From: Desulfovibrionaceae bacterium
GTDB lineage: Bacteria > Pseudomonadota > Gammaproteobacteria > Burkholderiales > Burkholderiaceae_C
Assembly (NCBI GenBank): GCA_009778355.1
Contig: WRJY01000337.1
Coordinates: 1 to 51,303 of the forward strand
Direction: 5' to 3'
DNA: 51,303 bases
Positions within the stretch are counted from its first letter, which is position 1. Every line of letters starts with the position of its first letter. A model generated the notes under the pieces. The model had not been told where the DNA came from, did not search any database, and was given only the letters and a program-made list of their open reading frames with translations. Both the position numbers and the translations under genes were made by a program. Positions 18,574-28,618 of this stretch are shown here, one piece after another.

Positions 18574-19017
18574 TCAGCGCAGAACCAGCACCGGGATTTC
18601 GGAATGCGTCAGTACTTGTTGGGTTTCGCTGCCGAGCAGCAGGCGTTTGACGCCCTTGCGACCGTGCGATGCCATGACGATCAGGTCGGCCTCGTGCTTC
18701 TTGGCGGCGGCGATCAGCGCGTCGGACACGATGTCGGAGCGGGCGATGACGGCCTTGACGGTGACGCCTTGCGCGGCCCCGGCGGTCTTGACCGCCTCGA
18801 CCACCGCATGGCCTTCGTCGCTCCATTGCTGTTCCACGCGGGCGACATCCTGCGTGGACAGCGGGATCGCGCCCTCGAAGTAGCTCTGCGGATAGCGCGG
18901 CACCACCTTCAATGCGATCAATTCGGCTTTCAGGCTGGCGGCCAGGGCGATGGCGTCGCTGACGGCCTTGTTGGAGAGTTCGGAGCCGTCGGTGGCCACG
19001 AGAATGCGTCGATACAT
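18574..19017 (-). CDS. Universal stress protein UspA family
   Basis: A 147-residue single-domain Usp protein, usually induced in growth arrest or low oxygen and often nucleotide-binding. The N-terminal YRRILVATDGSELSNKAV and C-terminal ADLIVMASHGRKGVKRLLLG followed by SETQQVLTHSEIPVLVLR match the ATP-binding Usp signature (G-x2-G...GS). The ATG at 19017 is preferred because AGGGGAAC precedes it. It is divergent from ccoI across 120 bp containing an imperfect FNR-like box, which would fit oxygen control of both genes. Confidence 0.92.
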   Translation of the reverse strand: MYRRILVATDGSELSNKAVSDAIALAASLKAELIALKVVPRYPQSYFEGAIPLSTQDVARVEQQWSDEGHAVVEAVKTAGAAQGVTVKAVIARSDIVSDALIAAAKKHEADLIVMASHGRKGVKRLLLGSETQQVLTHSEIPVLVLR

Positions 19018-19084
19018 GCTGAAGTTCCCCTGAGAAATTTGTCCAGGCAAGGTGGGTAGCTTAACTTGGCTTTGCGCTCAACAA

Positions 19085-19098
19085 TTAACGCGCGTCAA
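19085..19098. promoter_or_regulatory. Imperfect FNR/ANR-like box between usp and ccoI
   Basis: TTAAC-GCGC-GTCAA matches the FNR consensus TTGAT-N4-ATCAA in 7 of 10 fixed positions. It lies 40 bp before the ccoI ATG and 68 bp before the usp start. Weak on its own; supported by the perfect site upstream of ccoN in the same locus. Confidence 0.35.
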
Positions 19099-19137
19099 GC
19101 CCGCTTCAAGTAAAGCCGGTACAGTGCCGACCCGAAT

Positions 19138-21474
19138 ATGCAGGCCGCTGGCGCGCTTTTGTCGCCGCCTTCAGAGATGGAGGCGCAGGTGTTGTCTGCG
19201 CCGCCGGCTGGCGGCGCGGCTGGCTTGGCGCTGCTGGACGAGCGCGACGAGTGGCTGGAATTCAGCCGCCCGGTCGGCTCGCAGCCCGGGACGGCGCCCG
19301 CGCGGTGGGAATCGACGGTGGTTTTCGAGGGTATGCACTGCGCGGCCTGCGCCGTGACGATCGAGCAGGCCTTGCAGGGCGCGCCGGGCGTGATCGAGGC
19401 CGAGGTCAACGCCGCCAGCCACCGTGGCCGGGTGGTGTGGGATGAGGGCGCGACCAAGCCGTCGGCCTGGATGCAGGCGGTGCTGCGGGCGGGTTACCGG
19501 CCATTGCCGGCGCATGGCGTCCGGGCCAGCGCCGAGCGGCAGGCGCAAACGCGCAAGATGCTGTGGCGCCTGGGCGTGGCGGGCCTGTGCATGATGCAGG
19601 TGATGATGTACGCCACGCCGAGCTATGTCACCGCGCCGGGCCAGATCGAGCCGGACATCGAACATCTGCTGCGCTGGGCGCAGTTTTGGCTGTCGGTGCC
19701 GGTGCTGCTGTTTTCCTGCTGGCCGTTTTTCAGCAACGCGCTGCGCGATTTGCGGCTGCGGCGCGTGAGCATGGATCTGCCGGTGGCGCTGGGCATGTCG
19801 ATCACGTTCGTGGTCAGCAGCCTGGGCACCTACGAGCCGGGCGGGCTGTTCGGCCACGAGGTGTATTTCGATTCGCTGACCATGTTCGTGTTTTTCCTGT
19901 TGGCTGGCCGCTGGCTGGAGTTGCGCTTGCGCGACCGCACCGCCGGCGCGCTGGAGGCGTTGATGCACCGGCTGCCGGAAAGCGTGGAGCGGCGCGTGGA
20001 TGCCAATGCGTGGGAGCGGGTGTCGATCCGGCGGCTGCGCGTGGGCGACGTGATTCGCGTGCTGCCGGGCGAGTCGTTTCCGGCGGATGGCGAAATCCTG
20101 TCGGGCAATACCCTGGTGGACGAGGCGCTGCTGACCGGCGAATCGACGCCGCTGCCGCGTCAGCCGGGGCAGGCGGTGATTGCCGGCAGCCACAACCAGG
20201 CGGCCCCAGTGGTGGCGCGCGTGGACCGCGTGGGCGCCGACACGCGCTATGCGCAGATCGTGGCGCTGATGGAGCAGGCGTCCACCAGCAAGCCGCACGT
20301 CGCGCAACTGGCCGACCGGCTGGCCAAGCCGTTCTTGATCTTCGTGCTGCTGGCCGCCGCGCTGGCCTGCGCCTGGTGGTGGTCCTTTGATCCGGGCCAT
20401 GCGCTGATGGTCGCGGTGGCCGTGCTGGTCGTGACCTGTCCGTGCGCGCTGTCGCTGGCCACGCCGGCGGCGATGCTGGCCAGCGCCGGGGCGCTGGCGC
20501 GCGATGGCGTTCTGGTGCGGCGTCTTCAGGCGCTGGAGACGCTGGCCGGCGTCAGCGAGATGGCGTTCGACAAGACGGGCACCCTGACGCGCGATGCCTT
20601 CGTCCTGGAGCGGGTGGAAACGCGCGAGGGTGTGCCGCGTTCACAGGCGCTCGGCCTGGCCGCCGTGCTGGCGCGGGGCAGCCTGCACCCGGTGTCGCGC
20701 GCCATTGCGGACGGTGCGCGCGAAGAAAATGGCGATGCCGCCTTGCCGTTTGAACTGGCCGATGCGCATGAAGTGGCCGGCATGGGGGTTACCGCCCGCG
20801 TCAGGGATGGGGCCGTCATGCGCGAGCTTCGGCTGGGTTCGGCGGCTTTTTGCGGGCTGGCCGCCGGGCCGGCTGAAGGCTTGGCGGGCCATCTGTGCGA
20901 CGAACGCGGCTGGCTGGCGAGTTTTTATCTGCGCGAGGATCTGCGCGAAGACGCGCGGCTTGCCGTGCAGGCGCTCATGGCCGGCGGCGTGCGCGTGCGG
21001 CTGCTGTCCGGCGACCGCCCGGAGCAGGCGGCCCGCGTGGGGCGGCTTGCGGGCATCGAGGACACGCGCGGCGGTTGTTCGCCAGCCGAGAAACTGAGCG
21101 CCATGCGCGAGGCGCAGCAGTCCGGCGCCACCGTCGCCATGGTGGGCGATGGACTCAATGACGGCCCGGTGCTGGCCGGCGCCGACGTGTCGTTTGCATT
21201 TGGCCGCGCCGTGCCGCTGGCGCGCGCGCGCGCCGATTTCGTCGTCTTGTCCGGGCACCTGGCATCGATTGCGCAGACCTGGCGTCAGGCGCGCCGCACG
21301 ATGCGGATCGTGCGTCAGAATCTGGGCTGGGCGGTGGCCTACAACGCCGTTGCCGTGCCGCTGGCCGTGGCCGACTGGATGCCGGCCTGGGCCGCGGGGC
21401 TGGGCATGGCGGCCAGCTCGCTGCTGGTGGTGCTCAATGCGCTGCGGCTGGCGTCCGCGCGCAAGACGATTTGA
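19138..21474 (+). CDS. ccoI: Copper-translocating P-type ATPase CcoI (FixI)
   Basis: Inner-membrane P1B-type ATPase that exports copper for assembly of the cbb3 oxidase. The 778 residues contain an N-terminal heavy-metal domain with C68-A-A-C71 (GMHCAACAVTI), several membrane helices, the CPC metal-binding motif at 434-436, the phosphorylated aspartate D478 in DKTGTLT, a SLHPVSRAI nucleotide-binding segment, and the hinge GDGLND (about 670-675). FixI-type proteins differ from general CopA by this context: ccoS follows by 14 bp and ccoNOQP come next. Confidence 0.95.
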   Translation: MQAAGALLSPPSEMEAQVLSAPPAGGAAGLALLDERDEWLEFSRPVGSQPGTAPARWESTVVFEGMHCAACAVTIEQALQGAPGVIEAEVNAASHRGRVVWDEGATKPSAWMQAVLRAGYRPLPAHGVRASAERQAQTRKMLWRLGVAGLCMMQVMMYATPSYVTAPGQIEPDIEHLLRWAQFWLSVPVLLFSCWPFFSNALRDLRLRRVSMDLPVALGMSITFVVSSLGTYEPGGLFGHEVYFDSLTMFVFFLLAGRWLELRLRDRTAGALEALMHRLPESVERRVDANAWERVSIRRLRVGDVIRVLPGESFPADGEILSGNTLVDEALLTGESTPLPRQPGQAVIAGSHNQAAPVVARVDRVGADTRYAQIVALMEQASTSKPHVAQLADRLAKPFLIFVLLAAALACAWWWSFDPGHALMVAVAVLVVTCPCALSLATPAAMLASAGALARDGVLVRRLQALETLAGVSEMAFDKTGTLTRDAFVLERVETREGVPRSQALGLAAVLARGSLHPVSRAIADGAREENGDAALPFELADAHEVAGMGVTARVRDGAVMRELRLGSAAFCGLAAGPAEGLAGHLCDERGWLASFYLREDLREDARLAVQALMAGGVRVRLLSGDRPEQAARVGRLAGIEDTRGGCSPAEKLSAMREAQQSGATVAMVGDGLNDGPVLAGADVSFAFGRAVPLARARADFVVLSGHLASIAQTWRQARRTMRIVRQNLGWAVAYNAVAVPLAVADWMPAWAAGLGMAASSLLVVLNALRLASARKTI

Positions 21475-21488
21475 CTGGAGCGTGACCG

Positions 21489-21626
21489 ATGGACATCCTG
21501 TATTTGCTGATCCCGCTTTCGGTGGTGCTGGTTTTTTTCATTCTCGGCGCGTTGTGGTGGGCCATCAACCGTGGCCAGTTCGACGACGTCGACCGCGAGG
21601 CCGAACGCATTCTTGAGGGTGATTGA
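21489..21626 (+). CDS. ccoS: cbb3 oxidase maturation protein CcoS
   Basis: A 45-residue single-span membrane protein required for cofactor insertion into cbb3 oxidase. The sequence starts MDILYLLIPLSVVLVFF, has one hydrophobic helix (about 4-26), and then the CcoS-typical WWAINRGQFDDVDREAERIL. It follows ccoI closely, with a GGAGCGTGACC region before the ATG. Its stop codon lies inside the FNR/ANR box that serves ccoN. Confidence 0.93.
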   Translation: MDILYLLIPLSVVLVFFILGALWWAINRGQFDDVDREAERILEGD

Positions 21627-21664
21627 TTCATATCAATCATGACCATGATTCGTTCGTGGATACT
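21623..21664 (+). promoter_or_regulatory. Perfect FNR/ANR box and probable ccoN promoter
   Basis: TTGAT-TCAT-ATCAA at 21623-21636 is an exact FNR consensus. A -10-like GATACT lies at 21659-21664; with transcription starting near 21671 the box would be centred at about -41.5, the class II activator position. ccoN begins at 21693. This predicts induction of ccoNOQP at low oxygen. Confidence 0.8.
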
Positions 21665-21692
21665 GCCCCCGTCATATCAGTAAGAGGTGGAA

Positions 21693-23132
21693 ATGACATT
21701 TGCCAATACGAAAGCCACGGCGTACAACGACAAAGTGGTCCGACAGTTCGCCATCATGACGGTCGTCTGGGGCGTGGTCGGTATGCTTGTGGGCGTCATC
21801 ATCGCTGCACAACTGGCCTGGCCAGCACTCAATCTGGGCATTCCGTGGCTCAGTTACGGTCGATTGCGGCCGCTACACACCAACGCGATCATCTTCGCGT
21901 TCGGGGGTTCCGCGCTGTTCGCCACCGCCTACTACGTCGTCCAGCGTACCTGTCAGGTGCGGCTGTTCTCCGACGGGCTGGCGGCGTTCACCTTCTGGGG
22001 CTGGCAGTTCATCATCGTGTGCGCTGCGCTGTCGCTGCCGCTGGGCTTTACCAGCGGCAAGGAATACGCCGAACTGGAGTGGCCCATCGACATCATGATC
22101 GCCGTGGTGTGGGTGTCGTTTGCCATCGTGTTCTTCGGCACGCTGGGCACGCGCAAGGTCAAGCACATCTACGTGGCCAACTGGTTCTATGGCGGCTTCA
22201 TTCTCGCCGTCGCGCTGTTGCACGTGGTCAACAGCGCCGAAATGCCGATTGGTCTGATGAAGTCCTACTCCGCCTATGCCGGCGTGCAGGACGCTATGGT
22301 GCAGTGGTGGTACGGGCACAATGCCGTGGGCTTTTTCTTGACGGCGGGCTTCCTGGGGATGATGTACTACTTCATCCCCAAGCAGGCTGAACGTCCGATC
22401 TACAGCTACCGGCTGTCCATCGTTCACTTCTGGGCCCTGATCTTCACCTACATGTGGGCCGGCCCGCACCACCTGCACTACACGGCGCTGCCGGACTGGA
22501 CGCAGTCCATCGGCATGGTCTTCTCGCTGATTTTGCTGGCGCCAAGCTGGGGCGGCATGATCAACGGCATCATGACGCTGTCGGGTGCATGGCACAAGCT
22601 GCGCGACGACCCGATCCTGCGCTTTTTGATCGTGTCGCTGTCTTTCTACGGCATGTCCACCTTTGAAGGGCCGATGATGTCGATCAAGACGGTGAACGCG
22701 CTGTCGCACTACACCGACTGGACCATTGGCCACGTGCACTCCGGCGCGCTGGGCTGGGTGGGCCTGATTACCATGGGTTCCATGTACTACCTGATTCCGC
22801 GCCTGTTCGGCCAGAAGAGGATGTACAGCACCAAGGCCATCGAGGTGCATTTCTGGATCGCCACCGTCGGCATCGTGATTTACATCGCCGCAATGTGGAT
22901 TGCCGGCGTAATGCAAGGTCTGATGTGGAGGGCCGTGAACGCCGACGGCACGCTGACCTACACGTTCGTCGAGTCGGTGAAGGCCACCTTCCCGTTCTAC
23001 GTGCTGCGTCTGCTGGGCGGTCTGCTGTACCTTTGCGGCATGCTCATCATGCTGTGGAACACCATCAAGACGGCTGTGGCCGGGCGTATTGCGCCGGTAC
23101 AAATTCCCGGCGTTGCCGCCGCTCACGCCTGA
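21693..23132 (+). CDS. ccoN: cbb3-type cytochrome c oxidase subunit I
   Basis: Catalytic membrane subunit with the low-spin heme b and the heme b3-CuB oxygen-reducing centre. The 479 residues form about 12 transmembrane helices. Conserved histidine-bearing segments include RLRPLHTNAIIFAFGGSAL, VVNSAEMPIG before WWYGHNAVGFF (CuB/active-site region), TYMWAGPHHLHYTALPDW and IGHVHSGALGWVG. The ATG at 21693 follows AAGAGGTGG. It leads the ccoNOQP operon with ccoO 19 bp downstream. Confidence 0.97.
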   Translation: MTFANTKATAYNDKVVRQFAIMTVVWGVVGMLVGVIIAAQLAWPALNLGIPWLSYGRLRPLHTNAIIFAFGGSALFATAYYVVQRTCQVRLFSDGLAAFTFWGWQFIIVCAALSLPLGFTSGKEYAELEWPIDIMIAVVWVSFAIVFFGTLGTRKVKHIYVANWFYGGFILAVALLHVVNSAEMPIGLMKSYSAYAGVQDAMVQWWYGHNAVGFFLTAGFLGMMYYFIPKQAERPIYSYRLSIVHFWALIFTYMWAGPHHLHYTALPDWTQSIGMVFSLILLAPSWGGMINGIMTLSGAWHKLRDDPILRFLIVSLSFYGMSTFEGPMMSIKTVNALSHYTDWTIGHVHSGALGWVGLITMGSMYYLIPRLFGQKRMYSTKAIEVHFWIATVGIVIYIAAMWIAGVMQGLMWRAVNADGTLTYTFVESVKATFPFYVLRLLGGLLYLCGMLIMLWNTIKTAVAGRIAPVQIPGVAAAHA

Positions 23133-23151
23133 TGGGGAGGTAAAGATCATC

Positions 23152-23787
23152 ATGGCTCAACAAAAACTCACGGCTCATGGCGTCGTCGAGACGAACAACT
23201 TCCTGTTGCTGGTCTTGATCCTGATCGTCGTCACGTTCGGCGGTCTGGTCGAAATCGTGCCGCTGTTCTTCCAGAAATCGACCACGCAGCCGATCGAGGG
23301 CCTGAAGCCCTACACCGCGCTGCAACTCGTGGGGCGTGACATCTACGTCCGCGAGGGTTGCTACCTCTGCCACTCGCAGATGATCCGTCCGTTCCGCGCC
23401 GAGGCGCTGCGCTACGGCCCCTATTCGGTGGCGGGTGAATTCGTCTATGACCACCCGTTCCAGTGGGGCAGCAAGCGCACCGGGCCTGACTTGGCGCGCG
23501 TCGGCGGCCGCTACACCGACGATTGGCATCACCGCCACCTGACCGATCCGCGCGCCGTGGTGCCGGAATCGGTCATGCCGGCCTATCCGTGGCTGGGACA
23601 AACCGAAGCCGGCGCGACCGAAACGAGCTTGCGCGGGACGGTTCAGACGCGGATGCGCGCCATGCGTACGCTGGGTGTCCCCTATACCGACAAGGACATC
23701 GAAGGGGCGCCGGAGGAGATCAAGGGCAAGACTGAACTCGACGCCCTCGTCGCCTACCTTCAGGTCTTGGGCATTTATCGCAAATAA
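23152..23787 (+). CDS. ccoO: cbb3-type cytochrome c oxidase subunit II
   Basis: Membrane-anchored mono-heme cytochrome c that passes electrons to CcoN. The 211-residue product has one N-terminal helix (about 17-40) and the heme c motif C70-Y-L-C73-H74 with VREG before it; the distal methionine is probably in ESVMPAYPWL. The ATG at 23152 was chosen because it begins MAQQKLTAHGVVETNNF; an upstream extension of 21 codons only overlaps the ccoN end. GGGGAGG precedes it. Confidence 0.96.
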   Translation: MAQQKLTAHGVVETNNFLLLVLILIVVTFGGLVEIVPLFFQKSTTQPIEGLKPYTALQLVGRDIYVREGCYLCHSQMIRPFRAEALRYGPYSVAGEFVYDHPFQWGSKRTGPDLARVGGRYTDDWHHRHLTDPRAVVPESVMPAYPWLGQTEAGATETSLRGTVQTRMRAMRTLGVPYTDKDIEGAPEEIKGKTELDALVAYLQVLGIYRK

Positions 23788-23808
23788 GCCAGAGGAAGGA
23801 CGTGCATC

Positions 23809-23949
23809 ATGGATGGCATCACTCTCCTGCGCATCATCTCGACCGTGGTGACGTTCATCGTCTTCATCGGCATCGTGATCTGGGCTTGGTCGCGCCGCAA
23901 CCAGGATCGCTTCCAGGAAGCGGCGCACCTGCCCTTCGAGCAGGATTGA
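23809..23949 (+). CDS. ccoQ: cbb3 oxidase subunit CcoQ
   Basis: A 46-residue single-helix subunit that stabilises the cbb3 complex. It reads MDGITLLRIISTVVTFIVF, continues GIVIWAWSRRNQ, and ends with the charged DRFQEAAHLPFEQD, the usual CcoQ tail. It is placed between ccoO (21 bp gap, with AGAGGAAGGA) and ccoP (39 bp gap). It is short enough to be missed by length-filtered gene calling. Confidence 0.93.
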   Translation: MDGITLLRIISTVVTFIVFIGIVIWAWSRRNQDRFQEAAHLPFEQD

Positions 23950-23988
23950 TGGCTAGTCCATGAGCACGTTGTCAGGCAAGGAACGAAC

Positions 23989-24996
23989 ATGAGCGACTTT
24001 ACGAGTAATTTCTGGTCCGTCTATGTTGCGGGCATCACCATCGTCGGTATCCTCGGCTGCTTGCTGCTGCTGTGGATGGGCGGCAAGGGCCAAGCCTCTT
24101 CATCGGGCGACGCCACCACCGGTCACGTCTGGGACGTTGACTTGAAAGAGATGAACAACCCCCTGCCGCGCTGGTGGGTGTGGCTGTTCATCATCACCTG
24201 CGTGTTCGGCCTCGTGTACTTGGTTCTCTTTCCTGGCGCGGGTTCCTTCAAAGGGGCGTTGGGCTGGTCGGAGACCCGGCAGTTCGACGAGGAAATGGCC
24301 GCGGGCGATGCGCAGGTCGCGCCGATCTACGCCGCTTTTGCCAACAAGAGCATCGTGGATCTGTCCAAGGACCCGCAGGCCATGGCCATCGGCGACCGGC
24401 TGTTCATGAACAACTGCTCGCAATGCCACGCTTCCGATGCGCGGGGTGCCATCGGCTTCCCCGACCTGACGGACAAGCACTGGAACTGGGGCGGTACGCC
24501 GGACGAAATTCTGGAAACCATCACCAATGGCCGCATCGCCGTCATGGCGCCGGTGGCCGCGCAGCTTGGTTCGCCGGAGGACGTGCGCGCCGTTGCCAAC
24601 TATGCGCTCAGCCTGTCCAAGGACAAGGGTACGCACTTCGACGCGGCGCTGGCCAGCAAGGGCCAGGCCAAGTTCGCCGAGGTCTGCGCGGTTTGCCACG
24701 GCGCGGACGGCAAGGGCAACAAGCTGCTCGGCTCCAACAACCTGACCGATGGCGTCTTCACCTTCGGCCTTGGCACCGAGGCCCACGTGATCGACATGGT
24801 GACCAACGGCAAGATGGGCCAGATGCCGGCCTGGGGCGAGAAAGCCGTCAAGGAGCAAGGCAACAAGTCGTTCTACCTGTCGGCTGCGAAGATCAAGGTG
24901 CTGGCCGCCTACGTGTGGGGCAAGGGCGGCGGACTGCCGCCAGAACCCGTGGCCGCAGCCGCTCCGCAGGCGGCAGCCGAAGGCGAGGCGAAGTAA
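23989..24996 (+). CDS. ccoP: cbb3-type cytochrome c oxidase subunit III (di-heme)
   Basis: Di-heme cytochrome c that accepts electrons from soluble donors and passes them to CcoO. The 335 residues have two N-terminal membrane helices (about 8-31 and 62-83), then two heme c domains with C143-S-Q-C146-H147 and C233-A-V-C236-H237. Axial-ligand methionine regions include RIAVMAPVA and KMGQMPAWGE. A cytoplasmic linker NNPLPRWW between the helices is the CcoP hallmark. The tail is alanine/proline-rich. A strong terminator follows after 139 bp. Confidence 0.96.
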   Translation: MSDFTSNFWSVYVAGITIVGILGCLLLLWMGGKGQASSSGDATTGHVWDVDLKEMNNPLPRWWVWLFIITCVFGLVYLVLFPGAGSFKGALGWSETRQFDEEMAAGDAQVAPIYAAFANKSIVDLSKDPQAMAIGDRLFMNNCSQCHASDARGAIGFPDLTDKHWNWGGTPDEILETITNGRIAVMAPVAAQLGSPEDVRAVANYALSLSKDKGTHFDAALASKGQAKFAEVCAVCHGADGKGNKLLGSNNLTDGVFTFGLGTEAHVIDMVTNGKMGQMPAWGEKAVKEQGNKSFYLSAAKIKVLAAYVWGKGGGLPPEPVAAAAPQAAAEGEAK

Positions 24997-25135
24997 AAGC
25001 TGATGGAGTGTCAATGTCCGCCTTGTGCGGGCATTGATTCTTTCAGACTGATCTGAACTGGAGTACCGGCTGTCTCGGTTGCTCTTGACTGACGGACGAG
25101 CCGATGTGGCCGACCACACAGCAAATTTACATAAT

Positions 25136-25172
25136 GCGCGCGGCCTTCTCAAGGCCGCGCGCTGATTTTTTT
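25136..25172 (+). terminator. Strong intrinsic terminator after ccoNOQP
   Basis: A perfect 12-bp stem (GCGCGCGGCCTT / AAGGCCGCGCGC) with a CTC loop at 25136-25162 is followed within three bases by TTTTTTT. This is the best intrinsic terminator in the window and separates ccoP from ccoG. The rest of 24997-25267 shows no gene and no clear FNR box. Confidence 0.9.
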
Positions 25173-25267
25173 GAAGTCTGCGCAGGTTAGGCGTTTCAGA
25201 CGCACCAGCCACTTACTCAAAACTGCTCTAGACTTCGCCGCGTCAACAATCGCTCATAAGGTCTGTC

Positions 25268-26703
<1,436 letters not shown>

Positions 26704-26707
<4 letters not shown>

Positions 26708-26979
26708 ACGCACCGTCAGCACAGCAGCAAGACACCCAACCGTGGTGGAGGTACGGCCATCTGTGGATGGTCATCGGCGGGCCGGCAATCGTCGTCGTGG
26801 CCTCGTTCGTCACCCTGTACCTGGCCATCCGCACGCCCGACCCAATCAATCCGACGTACAACGAAGCCCCGGCCAATCAAGCCGCCAACCTGACTCCCGC
26901 CATGCAGGCGCGCAACAACGCTGCCACCGGTGGCGTCGCGCCCGCCAAAGCGCCGTCGCCTCCTCCCGCCGAGGACTGA
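26704..26979 (+). CDS. ccoH: FixH/CcoH-like assembly protein
   Basis: A 91-residue membrane protein with one helix (about 19-44: HLWMVIGGPAIVVVASFVT) and a periplasmic stub DPINPTYNEAPANQ, followed by an Ala/Pro-rich tail. The position overlapping ccoG by ATGA and the WWRYGHLWMVIGGP pattern match the short FixH-like proteins found downstream of ccoG in Burkholderiales. Its exact part in cbb3 assembly is inferred from position. Confidence 0.8.
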
Positions 26980-27020
26980 GTCTGATCCTCGATTGCCGCC
27001 AGAAAGCGGCGCGCGCAGTC

Positions 27021-27050
27021 AAATAAAAAACGCGCCGTGGCGGCGCGTTT
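27021..27050 (-). terminator. Intrinsic terminator of the SRP RNA gene
   Basis: An 8-bp perfect stem (ACGCGCCG / CGGCGCGT, 27030-27048) with a TGG loop. On the minus strand it is followed by TTTTTTATTT, a good termination tract for ffs; on the plus strand only TTT follows, though it may also help end ccoGH transcription. Confidence 0.8.
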
Positions 27051-27075
27051 GACGTATCTGACCCGTGTGATGGGT

Positions 27076-27169
27076 GACGAGCCTTTACCCCGGCACTGAC
27101 TCCAAAGTTAGGGCTGCTTGGTTCCCCACCTGACCCGGTTGGCTCCTTCACCATGCGGGAAGGCCCGTC
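27076..27169 (-). ncRNA. ffs: Signal recognition particle 4.5S RNA
   Basis: On the minus strand the sequence contains the SRP apical-loop core GGTCAGGTGGGGAACCAAGC followed by AGCCC, corresponding to the Ffh-binding GGTCAGG...GGAA...AGCAGCC of 4.5S RNA. The ends pair: 5' GACGGGCC with 3' GGCTCGTC (8 bp, one G-U), giving about 94 nt. A TACAAT -10 box sits 7 bp before the 5' end (27177-27182 on the plus strand) and a terminator follows. The exact ends may differ by a few bases. Confidence 0.92.
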
Positions 27170-27174
27170 GCTGG

Positions 27175-27459
27175 CTATTGTAGTGGTGTTTGCAGACGGC
27201 GCTGCGCTTCCGCGTGACCGAAGCTCAGGGTCAGCAGGTTCAGCACTTCGCCTCGCAGCACCCGCAATTGGTCAGGTTGGCCGCAGGCCAACAGGCGTTC
27301 GGTCAGCCGGCTGACGCGGGGGTGGCAGCAACCGGTCATCGCATCGATCAATGCCAGCGCTTTGGGGTCCGCCGCGCCGGTTTCCGGGCCGGCGCAGGCG
27401 CTTTCCGGGTTGTGAGGGGCGGTAAGGTGGAACATGTGTCGTGGCAGCGGCAGGCGCAA
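27175..27459 (-). CDS. Hypothetical protein
   Basis: A 94-residue frame with no domain I can name: MRLPLPRHMFHLTAPHNP, a Pro/Ala stretch, and a helical part ALALIDAMTGCCHPRVSRL followed by TERLLACGQPDQLRVL. It may start nine codons later at MFHLTAPHNP. It overlaps the -10 region of ffs, which is unusual. The amphipathic C-terminal part looks protein-like rather than random, but this could still be non-coding. Confidence 0.45.
   Translation of the reverse strand: MRLPLPRHMFHLTAPHNPESACAGPETGAADPKALALIDAMTGCCHPRVSRLTERLLACGQPDQLRVLRGEVLNLLTLSFGHAEAQRRLQTPLQ
27177..27182 (-). promoter_or_regulatory. -10 box of ffs
   Basis: TACAAT on the minus strand (ATTGTA on plus), 7 bp upstream of the inferred 4.5S RNA start. 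I could not find a matching -35; the segment 16-18 bp upstream is GC-rich and falls inside the 3' end of the small hypothetical gene. Confidence 0.5.
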
Positions 27460-27567
27460 TGTCTTGAAGTTTGATGCTGCAATGCAGCATACTCCGAATC
27501 AGGCAGGGCAGAGCGCCATCGTGGCAACTTTGCATCAATTTGTAACAAAAAAACGACTCTAAATTGT

Positions 27568-28560
27568 ATGGCAGCATCCAATGGCGCTGATTCCAGCCGG
27601 CCATCGGCCTTCTGCATTGCCGGCCCCACCGCCAGCGGCAAGAGCGCACTGGCACTGGCGCTGGCCGCGCGGCTGCCAGTCGAAATCATCAACGTCGATT
27701 CGGCGCTGGTCTATCGCGGCATGGACATCGGCACTGCCAAGCCCACGCTTGTTGAGCGCGCTGCTGCGGCGCACCACCTGATCGATATCCGCGACCCGCG
27801 CCAAGCCTACAGCGCCGCCGAATTCGCGCGCGACGCCGCGCGGCTCATCGATGCCATCCAGCGCCGTGGCCGCCATCCCGTACTGGTCGGCGGCACCATG
27901 CTGTACTTCAAGGCGCTGCTGGAGGGCCTGCACGAGCTACCGCCCGCCGACCCCGCCGTGCGCCGCCAGATCGACCAGCGCGCCCGCCAGTCGGGCTGGC
28001 CCGCCCTGCACGCCGAACTGGCCCAGGTGGACCCGGCCACCGCCGCCCGCCTGGCCCCTGGCGACAGCCAGCGCATCCAGCGCGCGCTGGAAGTGTGGCA
28101 GGTCGCCGGGCGGTCTCTGTCGAGTTTTCATGCCGCAAAAAAAGAAACCGAAGGCGGCCAACGGCCCAGCGCCATGCCGTTCTTTTCGCTTGAACCGCCG
28201 GACCGCGCCTGGCTGCACCAGCGCATCGCCCGGCGCTTCGACGCCATGCTGGACGGCGGCTTGCTCGATGAAGTGGCCACCCTGCGCGCGCGCGGCGACC
28301 TGAGCCTGACGCTGCCGTCGATGCGCTGCGTCGGCTACCGCCAAGCCTGGGAGGCGTTCGACGCCGCCACGCCTGCCACCGCGCTGTCCGCGGCCCAGCG
28401 CGCCGTCTTGCGCGAACGCGGCATCGCCGCCACCCGGCAACTGGCCAAGCGCCAACTCACCTGGCTGCGCGCCATGCCGCGGCGCAAGACGCTGGCTGCC
28501 GATGAGGGTGCAACCCCCGAAGCCCTGGCCTTGGCCGTGCTGCGCGGCTTGCCGATTTGA
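27568..28560 (+). CDS. miaA: tRNA dimethylallyltransferase MiaA
   Basis: Transfers a dimethylallyl group to N6 of A37 in tRNAs reading codons starting with U. The 330-residue product has the P-loop G19-P-T-A-S-G-K25-S26, the substrate aspartate/threonine regions NVDSALVYRGMDIGTAKPT and LVGGTMLYFKALLEG, and the later RIQRALEVW and VGYRQAWE segments. A 15-25 residue N-terminal extension precedes the P-loop. The usual partner hfq is not adjacent. Confidence 0.96.
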   Translation: MAASNGADSSRPSAFCIAGPTASGKSALALALAARLPVEIINVDSALVYRGMDIGTAKPTLVERAAAAHHLIDIRDPRQAYSAAEFARDAARLIDAIQRRGRHPVLVGGTMLYFKALLEGLHELPPADPAVRRQIDQRARQSGWPALHAELAQVDPATAARLAPGDSQRIQRALEVWQVAGRSLSSFHAAKKETEGGQRPSAMPFFSLEPPDRAWLHQRIARRFDAMLDGGLLDEVATLRARGDLSLTLPSMRCVGYRQAWEAFDAATPATALSAAQRAVLRERGIAATRQLAKRQLTWLRAMPRRKTLAADEGATPEALALAVLRGLPI

Positions 28561-28618
28561 CGCCTTCCCAAAAGGGCCGAGGGCGCACAGGGCGATGCCG
28601 TCTTCAATGGCGGCGCAT

